64,000 nt of DNA from Thauera carbonicopians (lineage in GTDB: Bacteria; Pseudomonadota; Gammaproteobacteria; Burkholderiales; Rhodocyclaceae), in contig NZ_JANUXN010000010.1 in NCBI RefSeq assembly GCF_025699485.1, forward strand, positions 1-64,000, written 5' to 3'. The first letter of the stretch is position 1; every line of letters starts with the position of its first letter. Position numbers and translations under genes: made by a program. This document shows positions 42,841 through 51,409 of this stretch, one piece after another. The notes beneath the pieces were generated by a model. It saw nothing but the letters and a program-made list of their open reading frames with translations. It was not told the origin of the DNA and did not search any database.

Positions 42841-43235
42841 ACATGCCGACGCCGGAATCCCTGCTGACGAGCTTTCCGCTGCTGGCCGGCCTTGCCGAGG
42901 ACGGCCGCCCCGCATGGCGCCGCGGCAACGCCAGCGTGCGCGAAGTGATGCTCAACATCCTGCTGACGCGGCCGGGCGAGCGCCTGATGCGCCCGGACTT
43001 CGGCGCCGGCATCCGCAACTTCATCCACTACCCCAACAACGAGACCACCCGCGCGCTGATCGCGGACGCCGCCCGGCGCGCGCTGGCACGCTGGGAGCCG
43101 CGCGTGAGCATCGACGAAGTGCGCGTCGTGGCCGACCACGAGCACCTTTCCCACGTGAATCTGGAAGTGCGCTACCGGCTGCTCGCCGACGGCCGCCGCG
43201 AAGCCCTCGCGCTCACGCTGGAGCTGGGCGCATGA
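42837..43235 (+). CDS. Baseplate wedge protein gp25-like (Afp9-like)
   Basis: A 132-residue protein with the GPW/gp25 core: SVREVMLNILLTRPGERLMR and PDFGAGIRNFIHYPNNETT, then ARWEPRVSIDEVRV. Members form part of the baseplate wedge and act as the nucleus for sheath attachment. The ATG at 42837 overlaps the preceding stop (ATGA). A six-codon frame follows at 43232 but is not considered a gene. The baseplate J gene starts 32 bases downstream. Confidence 0.92.
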   Translation: MNMPTPESLLTSFPLLAGLAEDGRPAWRRGNASVREVMLNILLTRPGERLMRPDFGAGIRNFIHYPNNETTRALIADAARRALARWEPRVSIDEVRVVADHEHLSHVNLEVRYRLLADGRREALALTLELGA

Positions 43236-43267
43236 AGATCACGACCGGATGACAGGGAGCCGAACAC

Positions 43268-45466
43268 ATGCCGCTTCCCACACACTTTCCCGTCCCGGAC
43301 CTGGACGACCGCCGCTTCGACGAACTGGTCGCCGAACTGCAGGCCCGCCTCGCCCGCCACGTGCCGGAAATGGCCCCGCTCGCGCCGGGCGACCCGATCT
43401 ACGCCCTGGTCGACCTCTTCGCCTGGCTCACCGAGACCATCATCTATCGCGCCAACCAGATTCCGGATCGCCAGCGCCGCGCCTTCCTGAACCTGCTGCA
43501 GATTCCGCTGCGCCCCGCCCGCCCGGCCGCCGGCATCGTCTGCATCGACGCCACGAGCCGCGCACTGCCGCCGCTGCTCGCCGCCGAATCACTGCTCAAG
43601 GCCGGCACGACGAGCTTTTCCACCGTCGGCGAAGTCCAGCCGACGCCGCTCGCGTTGCACGTCCTGGTCAAGCGCACGCTCGACGATGCAGCCCTCGCCG
43701 CCGAGGGCATCAGCCTCGAACAGTTGCGCACGCAGTACGGCGTCGAGCCCGCCGCCTTCCGTCCCGTGAGCCTGCTGCCGGGGCGCGACGCCCTGAGCAC
43801 CGCCGGCACGCGCGACGGCGCCTTCCATCTCGCGATCGCACTCGCCAGGCTGGCCCTCATCGCCCAAGCCGACCTGCTGCGGCGAGATCTCGCCGGCATC
43901 GTGCTCAACATCGGCCTCGCGCCGCTGGCGGAACTGGAAGGCCAACTCGCCACCGGCCTGCGGCCGCGCAAGCTGGACTGGGAGCTCGCCTGGTGGCCCG
44001 ATCCCGACGATGCCCCCGGCACGGTGCAGTACCTGCCGCTCGAACTCGTCGCCGACAGCTCGGCAGGTGGGCGCCGCACCGGCGTGGCCCGCCTGCGCCT
44101 GCCGCGCAATGCCGCGCTGCTGCGCACCGCCACCGCACAGGACCCGCAATTCGCCGGCTTCGGCGACACGCCACCGGAAGCGCCCGCCGAGCTGCGCCCC
44201 GGCCAGTTGCTGTTCTGGCTGCGCGTCTCCTGCGCCGAAGAAGCCGTTCTCGAACTCGGCTACATCGGCCTCAACGCGGTCGACGTCATCGGCCAGGGCA
44301 TTGCCCGCGACATCGTGCTCGGCGCCGGCAACGGCCGCCCGGACCAGGCCTTCGCCCTGCCGCATGCGGACGTCGACCCGGACAGTATCCAGGTCGACGT
44401 CGAGCACCTGCGCACCTTCCAGCCCTGGACGCGGGTGGCGCATTTCGCCGGCAGCGGGCCGGACGACCCGGTTTTCACCGTCGATGCGGCCAGCGGCAGC
44501 GTGCGCTTCGGCGACGGCATCCGCGGCAAGCGTCCGCCCGCCAACGCGCGCATCCGCGCGGCCTTCTATCGCCACGGCGGCGGCAGCGGCGGCAACCTGC
44601 CGTCCGACAGCATCAAGGAAATCCACGGCGGCAGCACCCGTCTCGCGCTGCGCCACGAATGGCCGACGCGCGGCGGCGTCGATGCCGAGACCCTGGACGA
44701 GGCCGAACGCCGGATTCCCGCCTTTCTCAGCCATCGCGAGCGCGCCGTCACCGCCGAGGACTATGGTGTGCTCGCGCGCGACAACCCGATCGATCCGGTG
44801 GCACGCGCCGAAGCAGTCGCCGGCTTCTTCCCCGGCGCCAGCCTGAAGGCGGTGCGCCGCGACGTGCCGGGTGTGGTCAGCGTGTTCGTGCTGCCGCCCG
44901 CGCCGCAGGCGCTGGCCGCCGCGCCGCGGCCGACGGCAGGCCTGCTGACCGACGTGTACGACTACCTGTCGGCGCGCTGCATGCTCGGCACCGAGCTGTA
45001 CGTGCTGTCGCCGCAGTTCGTGCCGGTCGCCGTCGCGGTATCGCTCGAAGTCGTCGACCCGGCCACCGAGCAGCAGGTACACGCCGAAGTCGAACGGACA
45101 TTGCTGCGCTACCTGTGGGCATTGCCGCCGGGCGGACCGCGCGGCGCCGGCTGGCCGCGCGGCAAGGCGGTCGAGATCAACGAGTTGCGCACGCAGGCGG
45201 GGCGGGTGGACGGCGTCGAAGCGGTCAACGCCCTGCGCCTGTTCTATCAGGACACGCAGCAGGAAGCTCCCGTCTGGCTGGAGCTCGCCGCCACGCAGGC
45301 GCTGGCGCTGCTGGACTTCCAGCTTCCCGAACTGATGGCCGTCGCGATCAGCGCCGGCGAGGATCGCCCCGCGCCGCCACGGGGCTTCGGCCCCGGTCCG
45401 GCTCAGCCGGGCGGCGGTACACGCACGGCGCTGGTGCCGGTACCGATCGTTCCCGACCTCTGCTGA
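43268..45466 (+). CDS. Baseplate J-like protein (Afp11-like)
   Basis: A 732-residue protein. The early part (DPIYALVDLFAWLTETIIYR, then ANQIPDRQRRAFLNLLQIPL) is characteristic of eCIS baseplate J/gp6-like proteins. The central region includes GSVRFGDGIRGKRPPANARI, followed by AFYRHGGGSGGNLPSDSI, the conserved R-F-G-D-G and GG-x-x-GN turns. Near the end, LLRYLWALPPGGPRGAGWPR and VDGVEAVNALRLF match the C-terminal module. It forms the wedge ring that holds the hub and triggers sheath contraction. A 10-base gap separates it from the next gene. Confidence 0.92.
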   Translation: MPLPTHFPVPDLDDRRFDELVAELQARLARHVPEMAPLAPGDPIYALVDLFAWLTETIIYRANQIPDRQRRAFLNLLQIPLRPARPAAGIVCIDATSRALPPLLAAESLLKAGTTSFSTVGEVQPTPLALHVLVKRTLDDAALAAEGISLEQLRTQYGVEPAAFRPVSLLPGRDALSTAGTRDGAFHLAIALARLALIAQADLLRRDLAGIVLNIGLAPLAELEGQLATGLRPRKLDWELAWWPDPDDAPGTVQYLPLELVADSSAGGRRTGVARLRLPRNAALLRTATAQDPQFAGFGDTPPEAPAELRPGQLLFWLRVSCAEEAVLELGYIGLNAVDVIGQGIARDIVLGAGNGRPDQAFALPHADVDPDSIQVDVEHLRTFQPWTRVAHFAGSGPDDPVFTVDAASGSVRFGDGIRGKRPPANARIRAAFYRHGGGSGGNLPSDSIKEIHGGSTRLALRHEWPTRGGVDAETLDEAERRIPAFLSHRERAVTAEDYGVLARDNPIDPVARAEAVAGFFPGASLKAVRRDVPGVVSVFVLPPAPQALAAAPRPTAGLLTDVYDYLSARCMLGTELYVLSPQFVPVAVAVSLEVVDPATEQQVHAEVERTLLRYLWALPPGGPRGAGWPRGKAVEINELRTQAGRVDGVEAVNALRLFYQDTQQEAPVWLELAATQALALLDFQLPELMAVAISAGEDRPAPPRGFGPGPAQPGGGTRTALVPVPIVPDLC

Positions 45467-45476
45467 GCACACCGTG

Positions 45477-47909
45477 ATGAACAGCAATGCCACTCGCTTC
45501 CTGCTCCTCGATGGCGCCGCGGATTTCCGCAACGCCAGCCGTCAATGCAGTTGGGACGCCGGGCAGCGCGCATTCACGCTGACGCGCCAGGACGATGCCA
45601 GGATTCCGCATTTGCCGCCGGCCCGTGCGCGCGAACTCCACGCCGCGGCGATACCATGGATGATCGACGATCACGGCCAGCTCGGGCGCCTGTCGGACGA
45701 CGGACAGCACTTCGAATGCGCGCTCACCTGGCCGCCGACAGCATGGCGAACAGTGCTTGCCGCGCTCGACGATGCCGAAACCGGCGCGCCCGATCTCGCC
45801 TCCCTGGTGCTGGACCCGGTGGACGCGCCGCATGGCCGCTTCACCGATCTCGCCTTCGGCGGCAGCGGCCTCGCCGCACTGCCGTGGAGCGACGGCGGCA
45901 ATGCGCACGGCCTCACCGTCGTGCATCTGCGCCGGCGCTGGCAGACACACTGCACGCTGGCCTTCGCGCCGCGCCATGCCTGCGTCGAATCAAGCACTGG
46001 CGCCGACCGTATCTGGCTGCTCGGCGAAACGCGGCTGGCACTTGCCGGCGGCGCCCCGCTGCCGCGGCCCTATGCCGGCCGCCCGGAACGTTTCGAGCCG
46101 CTGCAGGCCAATCCCGACCCGCTGCGCCTGCTGTGGGAAGCTGAACTGCCGCCGCACCGCGGCCTGCTGGGCCTCGCTGCCGACGGCGAACGTCTCTACA
46201 TCCTCAGCGAACGTCCGAACAGCACCGACGCCACGCCGCTGATGCAGGTCTTCAGCCGTCCGCTCGCTGCCAGCCCCGCCGCCTTCCGCATCCACAGCCT
46301 GCCGGCCGCTCTGCCGCTCGCCACCGACATCGCCGCGCCGGGCGCAGGCCGCTTCCTGCTGCTGATGCCGTTCGAGGAAGGCGAGCAGCATGGCCGGCGG
46401 CGCGACTGCCCGCTCTTCGCGCTGCCGGACGATGGCGAGGAAAACAGCGCAGGAAGCGCCGAAGCCGTGCCCGAACGCTGGCCGCGCCGCTCGGAAGCCG
46501 CGTTGCCGGCCGCGGTCCGCTTCGTTCGCCATCGCGACGGCCTGCCGCGCACGGTGAGCGCGGATGGCCCGCTCCGGCTCTACCGGCTCGCCCAGGCCCG
46601 CTTCGCACCGTCCGGCACGGTGACGCTCAGCGAGACATTCGATTCGGCGATGCCCGACACGCTGTGGGACCGGCTCTACCTCGACGCCTGCATCCCACCC
46701 GGCTGCCGCATCGACATCGCCGTGCAGGCGGGCGACGACCGCAGCCGCCTGCCCGAGGAATGGATCGCGCAGCCGCAAGGCGTACGGCACCCGCAGCCAT
46801 CCGAGTTGGCCTTCGCCGCGGGCCGGGCGCCGCCCGACGATCCCCACGCCGGCCTGTACGAAGTGCTGATCCAGCGCGGCAGCGGCGCGGTGCGCGAAGT
46901 GCGCGGCCGCTACCTGCGCCTGCGCCTCACGCTGCACGGCGACGGCCGCCACAGCCCGGCGATCTTCGCGCTGCGCGTGTATTACCCGCGCTTCTCGTGG
47001 CAGACGAACTACCTGCCGGACCACTTCCAGCAGCAGGAGCGCCCGCAGCAGCCAGAGGGCACGGATGCCGCGCCGGCCAACGGCGCCGACCTGCGCGAGC
47101 GCCTGCTGGCGAGTTTCGAAGGCATGCTGACGCCGCTCGAGGATCGCATCGCCGCCAGCGAAATCCTCGTCGATCCGGCGGCGACGCCGGCCGAACGCCT
47201 GCCCTGGCTGGCCGGCTTCCTCGGCACGGCGCTGCCCGGCCACTGGCCCGAAGCGCGACGCCGCCGCTGGCTCGCCTCGCAGGGCGCGCTGCAGCAGGCG
47301 CACGGCAGCTACCGCGGGCTGCTGCTCGCGCTCGACATCCTGACCGACGGCGCGGTCGCGCGCGGTGCGGTGATCCCGATCGAACACTTCCGCCTGCGCC
47401 GCACGATGGCGACCATCCTCGGCATCGACATGGACGACCGCGGCCATCCGCTGACGCTCGGCACCGGCCTGTCGGGCAACAGCATCGTCGGCGACAGCCT
47501 GATCCTGTCGGACGACGCGGCGCGCGAATTCCTCGCCCTGTTCGCACCGGAAGTGGCCGAGCGCCGGGGCGAGGCGGCCGTGGTCGAGCGCTTCTTCGAC
47601 GAAGCCTCGCGGCGCCTGACGGTGCTCCTGCACGGTCCGGCGCGCAGCCTGGAGGCCGTGGTGCGCGACGCCCTGCCGGCGCTGGTGCCGGCGACCGTGC
47701 AGTGGGCGGTCCGCGGCAGCGAGCACCCCTTCGTGCTCGGCCTGTCGCCGCTGCTCGGCATCGACACCTGGCTGGAAACGAGGCCGCCGGCCGGCCGCGT
47801 CGTGCTCGACCGCACGCGCCTGGGCCGCGGCGATCTGCTGTACAACCCGGTGGCGCTCGACCCCGAGCATGCCACGGCCGTCGGCGCGAGCGCCGGTGAA
47901 GGACCGTAA
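45477..47909 (+). CDS. Tail protein I-like baseplate protein with a large N-terminal beta-propeller-like part (Afp12-like position)
   Basis: An 810-residue protein (GTG at 45474 is an alternative start one codon earlier). The first ~400 residues are repetitive, beta-rich and full of HGLTVVHL-, DRIWLLGET- and GERLYILSER-like strands, suggesting a propeller. Residues ~540-760 contain the phage tail protein I-type domain: LLASFEGMLTPLEDRIAASE, ATPAERLPWLAGFLGTALP and RRRWLASQGALQQAHGSYRG. In phages gpI joins baseplate and tail fibres. The long extra N-terminal region could display or bind the fibre proteins coded next. It is far longer than phage gpI (~200 residues). Confidence 0.78.
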   Translation: MNSNATRFLLLDGAADFRNASRQCSWDAGQRAFTLTRQDDARIPHLPPARARELHAAAIPWMIDDHGQLGRLSDDGQHFECALTWPPTAWRTVLAALDDAETGAPDLASLVLDPVDAPHGRFTDLAFGGSGLAALPWSDGGNAHGLTVVHLRRRWQTHCTLAFAPRHACVESSTGADRIWLLGETRLALAGGAPLPRPYAGRPERFEPLQANPDPLRLLWEAELPPHRGLLGLAADGERLYILSERPNSTDATPLMQVFSRPLAASPAAFRIHSLPAALPLATDIAAPGAGRFLLLMPFEEGEQHGRRRDCPLFALPDDGEENSAGSAEAVPERWPRRSEAALPAAVRFVRHRDGLPRTVSADGPLRLYRLAQARFAPSGTVTLSETFDSAMPDTLWDRLYLDACIPPGCRIDIAVQAGDDRSRLPEEWIAQPQGVRHPQPSELAFAAGRAPPDDPHAGLYEVLIQRGSGAVREVRGRYLRLRLTLHGDGRHSPAIFALRVYYPRFSWQTNYLPDHFQQQERPQQPEGTDAAPANGADLRERLLASFEGMLTPLEDRIAASEILVDPAATPAERLPWLAGFLGTALPGHWPEARRRRWLASQGALQQAHGSYRGLLLALDILTDGAVARGAVIPIEHFRLRRTMATILGIDMDDRGHPLTLGTGLSGNSIVGDSLILSDDAAREFLALFAPEVAERRGEAAVVERFFDEASRRLTVLLHGPARSLEAVVRDALPALVPATVQWAVRGSEHPFVLGLSPLLGIDTWLETRPPAGRVVLDRTRLGRGDLLYNPVALDPEHATAVGASAGEGP

Positions 47910-47931
47910 GGGACCGAAAAAGGAGAAGGGC

Positions 47932-48870
47932 ATGAACAAGCCCGACGACAACTGCGATGCCAGCCTCGCCAGCGACGGCCGCTTCGAAGAGGCGCTGAAG
48001 CGGGTGAGCCACCAGCCCGGCATGCTGCTCGGGCTGGAAGCGACACGTGCCGAACAGGACTACCACCGCCGCCGCGCGACGCGCCACGGCTACTGGCTGC
48101 ATGGCGCCGGCACCGTGGCCGGCCTGCGCGTGAGCATGCGCGCGGAAGACCCCGGCAACGACACCGACGACGTGCGCGTGCGCCTGGTCGTCGGCCCCGG
48201 CATCGGCGTCGATGGCCTGGGCCGCGAAATCAGCGCCGCCGAGCCTTACTGCGTCGATCTCGGCGCCTGGCTCAGCGCCCAGTTCGAGGACGAGGCGGCC
48301 TGGGGCGCGCTGATCCGCGACGGCTATGCCGAGCCCGACAACCTGCTGTGGCTCAAGGTCACGATGCGCTACCAGGATTGCGCCAGCGGCCTGCAGCCGG
48401 TGCTGGCAACCGAGATCAACGCCGGCACCGACCCGGTGCAGCCCAGCCGAGTCGCCGACTGCGTGCTGTTCGAGCTGACCGCCGAGCGCCCCGAGGACGT
48501 TCCGGCCGACGAGCACATCTTCGCCGCCCATGCCCGCATCCGGCCCTTCGGCGAGATCGAGGACAGGCTCGGCGAGCGCGAGCGCAGCCACATCGAAGCC
48601 AGCAGCGGTGCCGCGCGCGGGCAACTGGAGCTCGGCGCCCGCCTGCTGCATTCACTCGGCGACGACAACCAGGCGCTGCTCGCCCGCCAGGCCTTCCTGA
48701 CCGATCCGGCCCTGCTCGCCCGCACGCTGCTCGCGCGCATCGCGATCCGCCTGACGCCGCCGGCACCCGAGCCCGGCCTCGTCGTCAATCCGCGCCGCAT
48801 CGAGGTCGACAACCTCGTGCGCCCCTTCCTCTTCAACGCCGCCGCCCTCGCCCGGCTGATCCGCAGCTAA
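47932..48870 (+). CDS. Unrecognised eCIS protein, first of three sharing a G-L / P-G motif pair
   Basis: A 312-residue protein with a strong ribosome site (aggagaagg). It carries GTVAGLRV (residues 60-67) and, 20 residues later, LVVGPGIGVDGLGREI (about 85-100). The same pair occurs in the next two genes as GIVRGLEP with ITPGIAIAPSGRVLQL and GIVEGLAT with VQPGLAVGAAGQLIRL. Such V-x-P-G-x-A-x-x-x-x-G-R-x-(I/L) strands are known from N-terminal parts of baseplate-bound fibre proteins. The remainder is alpha/beta with no recognised fold. Probably a baseplate or fibre-adaptor subunit; no catalytic motif is visible. Confidence 0.65.
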   Translation: MNKPDDNCDASLASDGRFEEALKRVSHQPGMLLGLEATRAEQDYHRRRATRHGYWLHGAGTVAGLRVSMRAEDPGNDTDDVRVRLVVGPGIGVDGLGREISAAEPYCVDLGAWLSAQFEDEAAWGALIRDGYAEPDNLLWLKVTMRYQDCASGLQPVLATEINAGTDPVQPSRVADCVLFELTAERPEDVPADEHIFAAHARIRPFGEIEDRLGERERSHIEASSGAARGQLELGARLLHSLGDDNQALLARQAFLTDPALLARTLLARIAIRLTPPAPEPGLVVNPRRIEVDNLVRPFLFNAAALARLIRS

Positions 48871-48879
48871 GGAACCGCC

Positions 48880-51393
48880 ATGGCCAACATACGCTTCACT
48901 CCACTGCGTGCCGGCACGACGAACGCGGCCGGCGAACGCATCTCCAGCATCGACCCGCTGCTGTCGCGCACCAACTACTTCGACGGCCAGTTGCTGAAGG
49001 CCTCGGACCTGAACCGCGACCAGATCTACCTCGACGAGCGCCTGCTCGAACTCGGCCAGGTCTTCGGCGCCGGCATCGTGCGCGGGCTGGAGCCCAGCCT
49101 GCGCTCCGGCCACGTCGTCGAAATCACCCCCGGCATCGCGATCGCGCCGTCCGGCCGCGTGCTGCAGCTCAACGGCGGGCCGCTGACGATCGACCTGCTC
49201 GACAGCGGGCTGATCGCGACGCTCAACGACGGCCGTTTCCGTAGCTACGCGCGCGGCCTGTATGCGCTGGCGCTGACGCATGCGGAGACCATCGACGGCG
49301 TCGCCGAAGCCTATCCGAAGGACCTCGCCGCGGCGCGCACGCCGCACGTCTCGGCCTGGGCCGAGGGCGTGGAACTGCGCCTGATGCCACTGCCCCTGCC
49401 CTTGCCGAACCAGGACGAAATCGCCGTGCGCGCGAACCTCGCACGCGAGCTGCTGGGCAGCGGCGAACGCCTTGCCCTGCCGTCGGACGACGCCGTGGCG
49501 CTGGGCCTGCTCGCCGTCGAGCGCGGCCGCATCCTGTGGCTTGACCGCGGCCTGCTGCGCCGGCCGCAGCGCGCGCTGAACACCCCCGACGCCGTCCAGC
49601 AGGATCTCGCCGCGCACTACCAGGAACTGCTGCAGGCGGTATTCGCGGCGCGCCGCAGCAGCGGATTGCGCGGCGCCTTCGCCGCCGGCCAGTACTTCCG
49701 CGTGCTGCCGCCCTGGGGCTCGCTGCCGCAGGATTCGATCGACCCGGTGGGCGGCCGCCAGCAGTTCTTCCCCAAGGATTTCGAGGTCAGCATCGCGCCG
49801 GTTCGCCGCAGCGAACTGGCCGCGGTGCTGGCCGATTCCACCCATCTCGCCCCCATCGACCTCGAACGCGACGCCGACTGCGACGTGATGGTGCTGGTGC
49901 CGATGAGCGATGCGGGCTTCGCGCTGCGCGCCCGCCAGCTCGAAGCGCCGGCCGAGGTCGTGCCGCGTGCGCTCGGCCGCCTCGCGCGCCTGGACCGCCT
50001 CGCGCTGCGCGTGCTGCCGCAGCCGCCCATCCACCGCATCGACACCGATGCCGACGTCTGGCGCGCGATCTGGGCCGAGGCGAATCCGGACGAAATCCTC
50101 TACGTGCGCCGCCCGCCGCGCACCGCCGAAACTTCCGTCAGCGCCGTCGTGCTGGCGCTGGGCACCACGCTACCGCCGCCCTCTGCGACGCTGCCGCCGG
50201 ACGCCGCCCGGCTCGAAGACGAACTGGACGCCGCGCTCGAAGCCGCCGACACGGCCGAGGAAGCGCGCGCTGCGCTGGAAGCCGAAGCCGCACGCCTGAA
50301 GATCCGCATCGCCGAACTGGAGAAGGCCGTCGCCCTCGGCGGCGACCAGCGCCTGGCCGACGCGTTGGCCGAGATCGAACGCCTGGCGCTGGCGCTGGAG
50401 GCCGCGCAGAAGGAGATCGAGGCGCTGAAGTCGGACCAGCGCAACGCCGCCGTGCTCGCCAATGCGCTCGAAGCCACCAGCGCGCAGATCGACCGGCTGA
50501 AAGCCGACCTCGAAGCCGCGCGCGCCGAGATCGAGCGCCTGAAGACCGCTGCCTCGCCGATCGACGAGACCGTGAAGCGGCGCATCGACGAGCTTTCCAG
50601 GATGCTCGACGACGAACGCGCCCGATCCACCGCGCTGGACAAGGAAGGCTCCACGCTCGCCGCCCAGTTGAAGGCCGCGCAACTGCAGATCGCCCAGCTC
50701 GAAGCCGAACTGAAGGAGGCCAGGATCAGGCTGGAAACCGCCGGCGGCACCAATACCGACCTGCAGGCCGCGCGCGGGGAAATCGACAAGCTGAAAGCGG
50801 AAATCGGCGACATCCGCAGAGCCCGCGACAACGCCGACGCCGAACTCGCCGATGCCCGCAGCCGGCTCGAAGCCAGTCTGGAGCGCGAGACCAGGGGCAA
50901 CAGCAGCCTTGCAGAGCTGCGGGCTGCACTCGACAAGGCGGAAAGCGAGGCAAGAACCCAGGACGCACAGCGCACGGCGCTGGAGGAGCGGGTGAAGAAG
51001 GCCGACGTGGAAATCGCTAAGTTGAAGCAGGATGGCGCACGCGCACCCGATCTCGAAGCCGCACTATCGCTCGAAGGCCTCGCCCGCGCGCGCGGCGCCA
51101 GCGAAGCCGGCATCAAGGCCGCCGGCGCTGCCGACGCGCTGATCGGCGCCGGTGCCGAAGCGCGCATCGCCGCAGCACAGATCGCCAGCCTGGCCGACCG
51201 CCGCCTGGAAACTGCGCTGTGGCCGAGCATGCAGGCGATCGCCAAGGCCGATGCCGCGCTCCTGGAGAAACTCCGCGCCCATCTGTTCGAGCTCGGCAGC
51301 GCGGTCGATCTGCCCAAGTTCTTCGTCAGCGAAGGCAAGAACTACGGACTGGCCGCAGCCCAGATCAGGCTGTGGGAGTCGCTCGCCGGCTGA
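48880..51393 (+). CDS. Large coiled-coil eCIS protein (candidate fibre or tape-measure), second of the three
   Basis: An 837-residue protein with three parts. Residues 1-~440: globular, starting ISSIDPLLSRTNYFDGQLLK and holding the shared motifs GAGIVRGLEP (around 69) and VEITPGIAIAPSGRVLQL (79-96). Residues ~444-716: an almost unbroken heptad-rich coiled coil rich in A, E, R, K and L (for example AEIERLKTAASPIDETVKRR). Residues ~720-837: helical, ending RLETALWPSMQAIAKADAAL then LFELGSAVDLPKFFVSEGK. A coiled coil of this size would span about 40 nm if extended. It could be a long fibre stalk or a length ruler (Afp14 role). Family not recognised. Confidence 0.68.
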   Translation: MANIRFTPLRAGTTNAAGERISSIDPLLSRTNYFDGQLLKASDLNRDQIYLDERLLELGQVFGAGIVRGLEPSLRSGHVVEITPGIAIAPSGRVLQLNGGPLTIDLLDSGLIATLNDGRFRSYARGLYALALTHAETIDGVAEAYPKDLAAARTPHVSAWAEGVELRLMPLPLPLPNQDEIAVRANLARELLGSGERLALPSDDAVALGLLAVERGRILWLDRGLLRRPQRALNTPDAVQQDLAAHYQELLQAVFAARRSSGLRGAFAAGQYFRVLPPWGSLPQDSIDPVGGRQQFFPKDFEVSIAPVRRSELAAVLADSTHLAPIDLERDADCDVMVLVPMSDAGFALRARQLEAPAEVVPRALGRLARLDRLALRVLPQPPIHRIDTDADVWRAIWAEANPDEILYVRRPPRTAETSVSAVVLALGTTLPPPSATLPPDAARLEDELDAALEAADTAEEARAALEAEAARLKIRIAELEKAVALGGDQRLADALAEIERLALALEAAQKEIEALKSDQRNAAVLANALEATSAQIDRLKADLEAARAEIERLKTAASPIDETVKRRIDELSRMLDDERARSTALDKEGSTLAAQLKAAQLQIAQLEAELKEARIRLETAGGTNTDLQAARGEIDKLKAEIGDIRRARDNADAELADARSRLEASLERETRGNSSLAELRAALDKAESEARTQDAQRTALEERVKKADVEIAKLKQDGARAPDLEAALSLEGLARARGASEAGIKAAGAADALIGAGAEARIAAAQIASLADRRLETALWPSMQAIAKADAALLEKLRAHLFELGSAVDLPKFFVSEGKNYGLAAAQIRLWESLAG

Positions 51394-51409
51394 CGGCAAG
51401 GAGAAGGTC

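Noticed and set aside
43232-43252. Six-codon ORF (MKITTG) between gp25 and baseplate J
   Set aside because: Starts inside the gp25 stop region and is too short to support; it may only reflect ribosome re-initiation.
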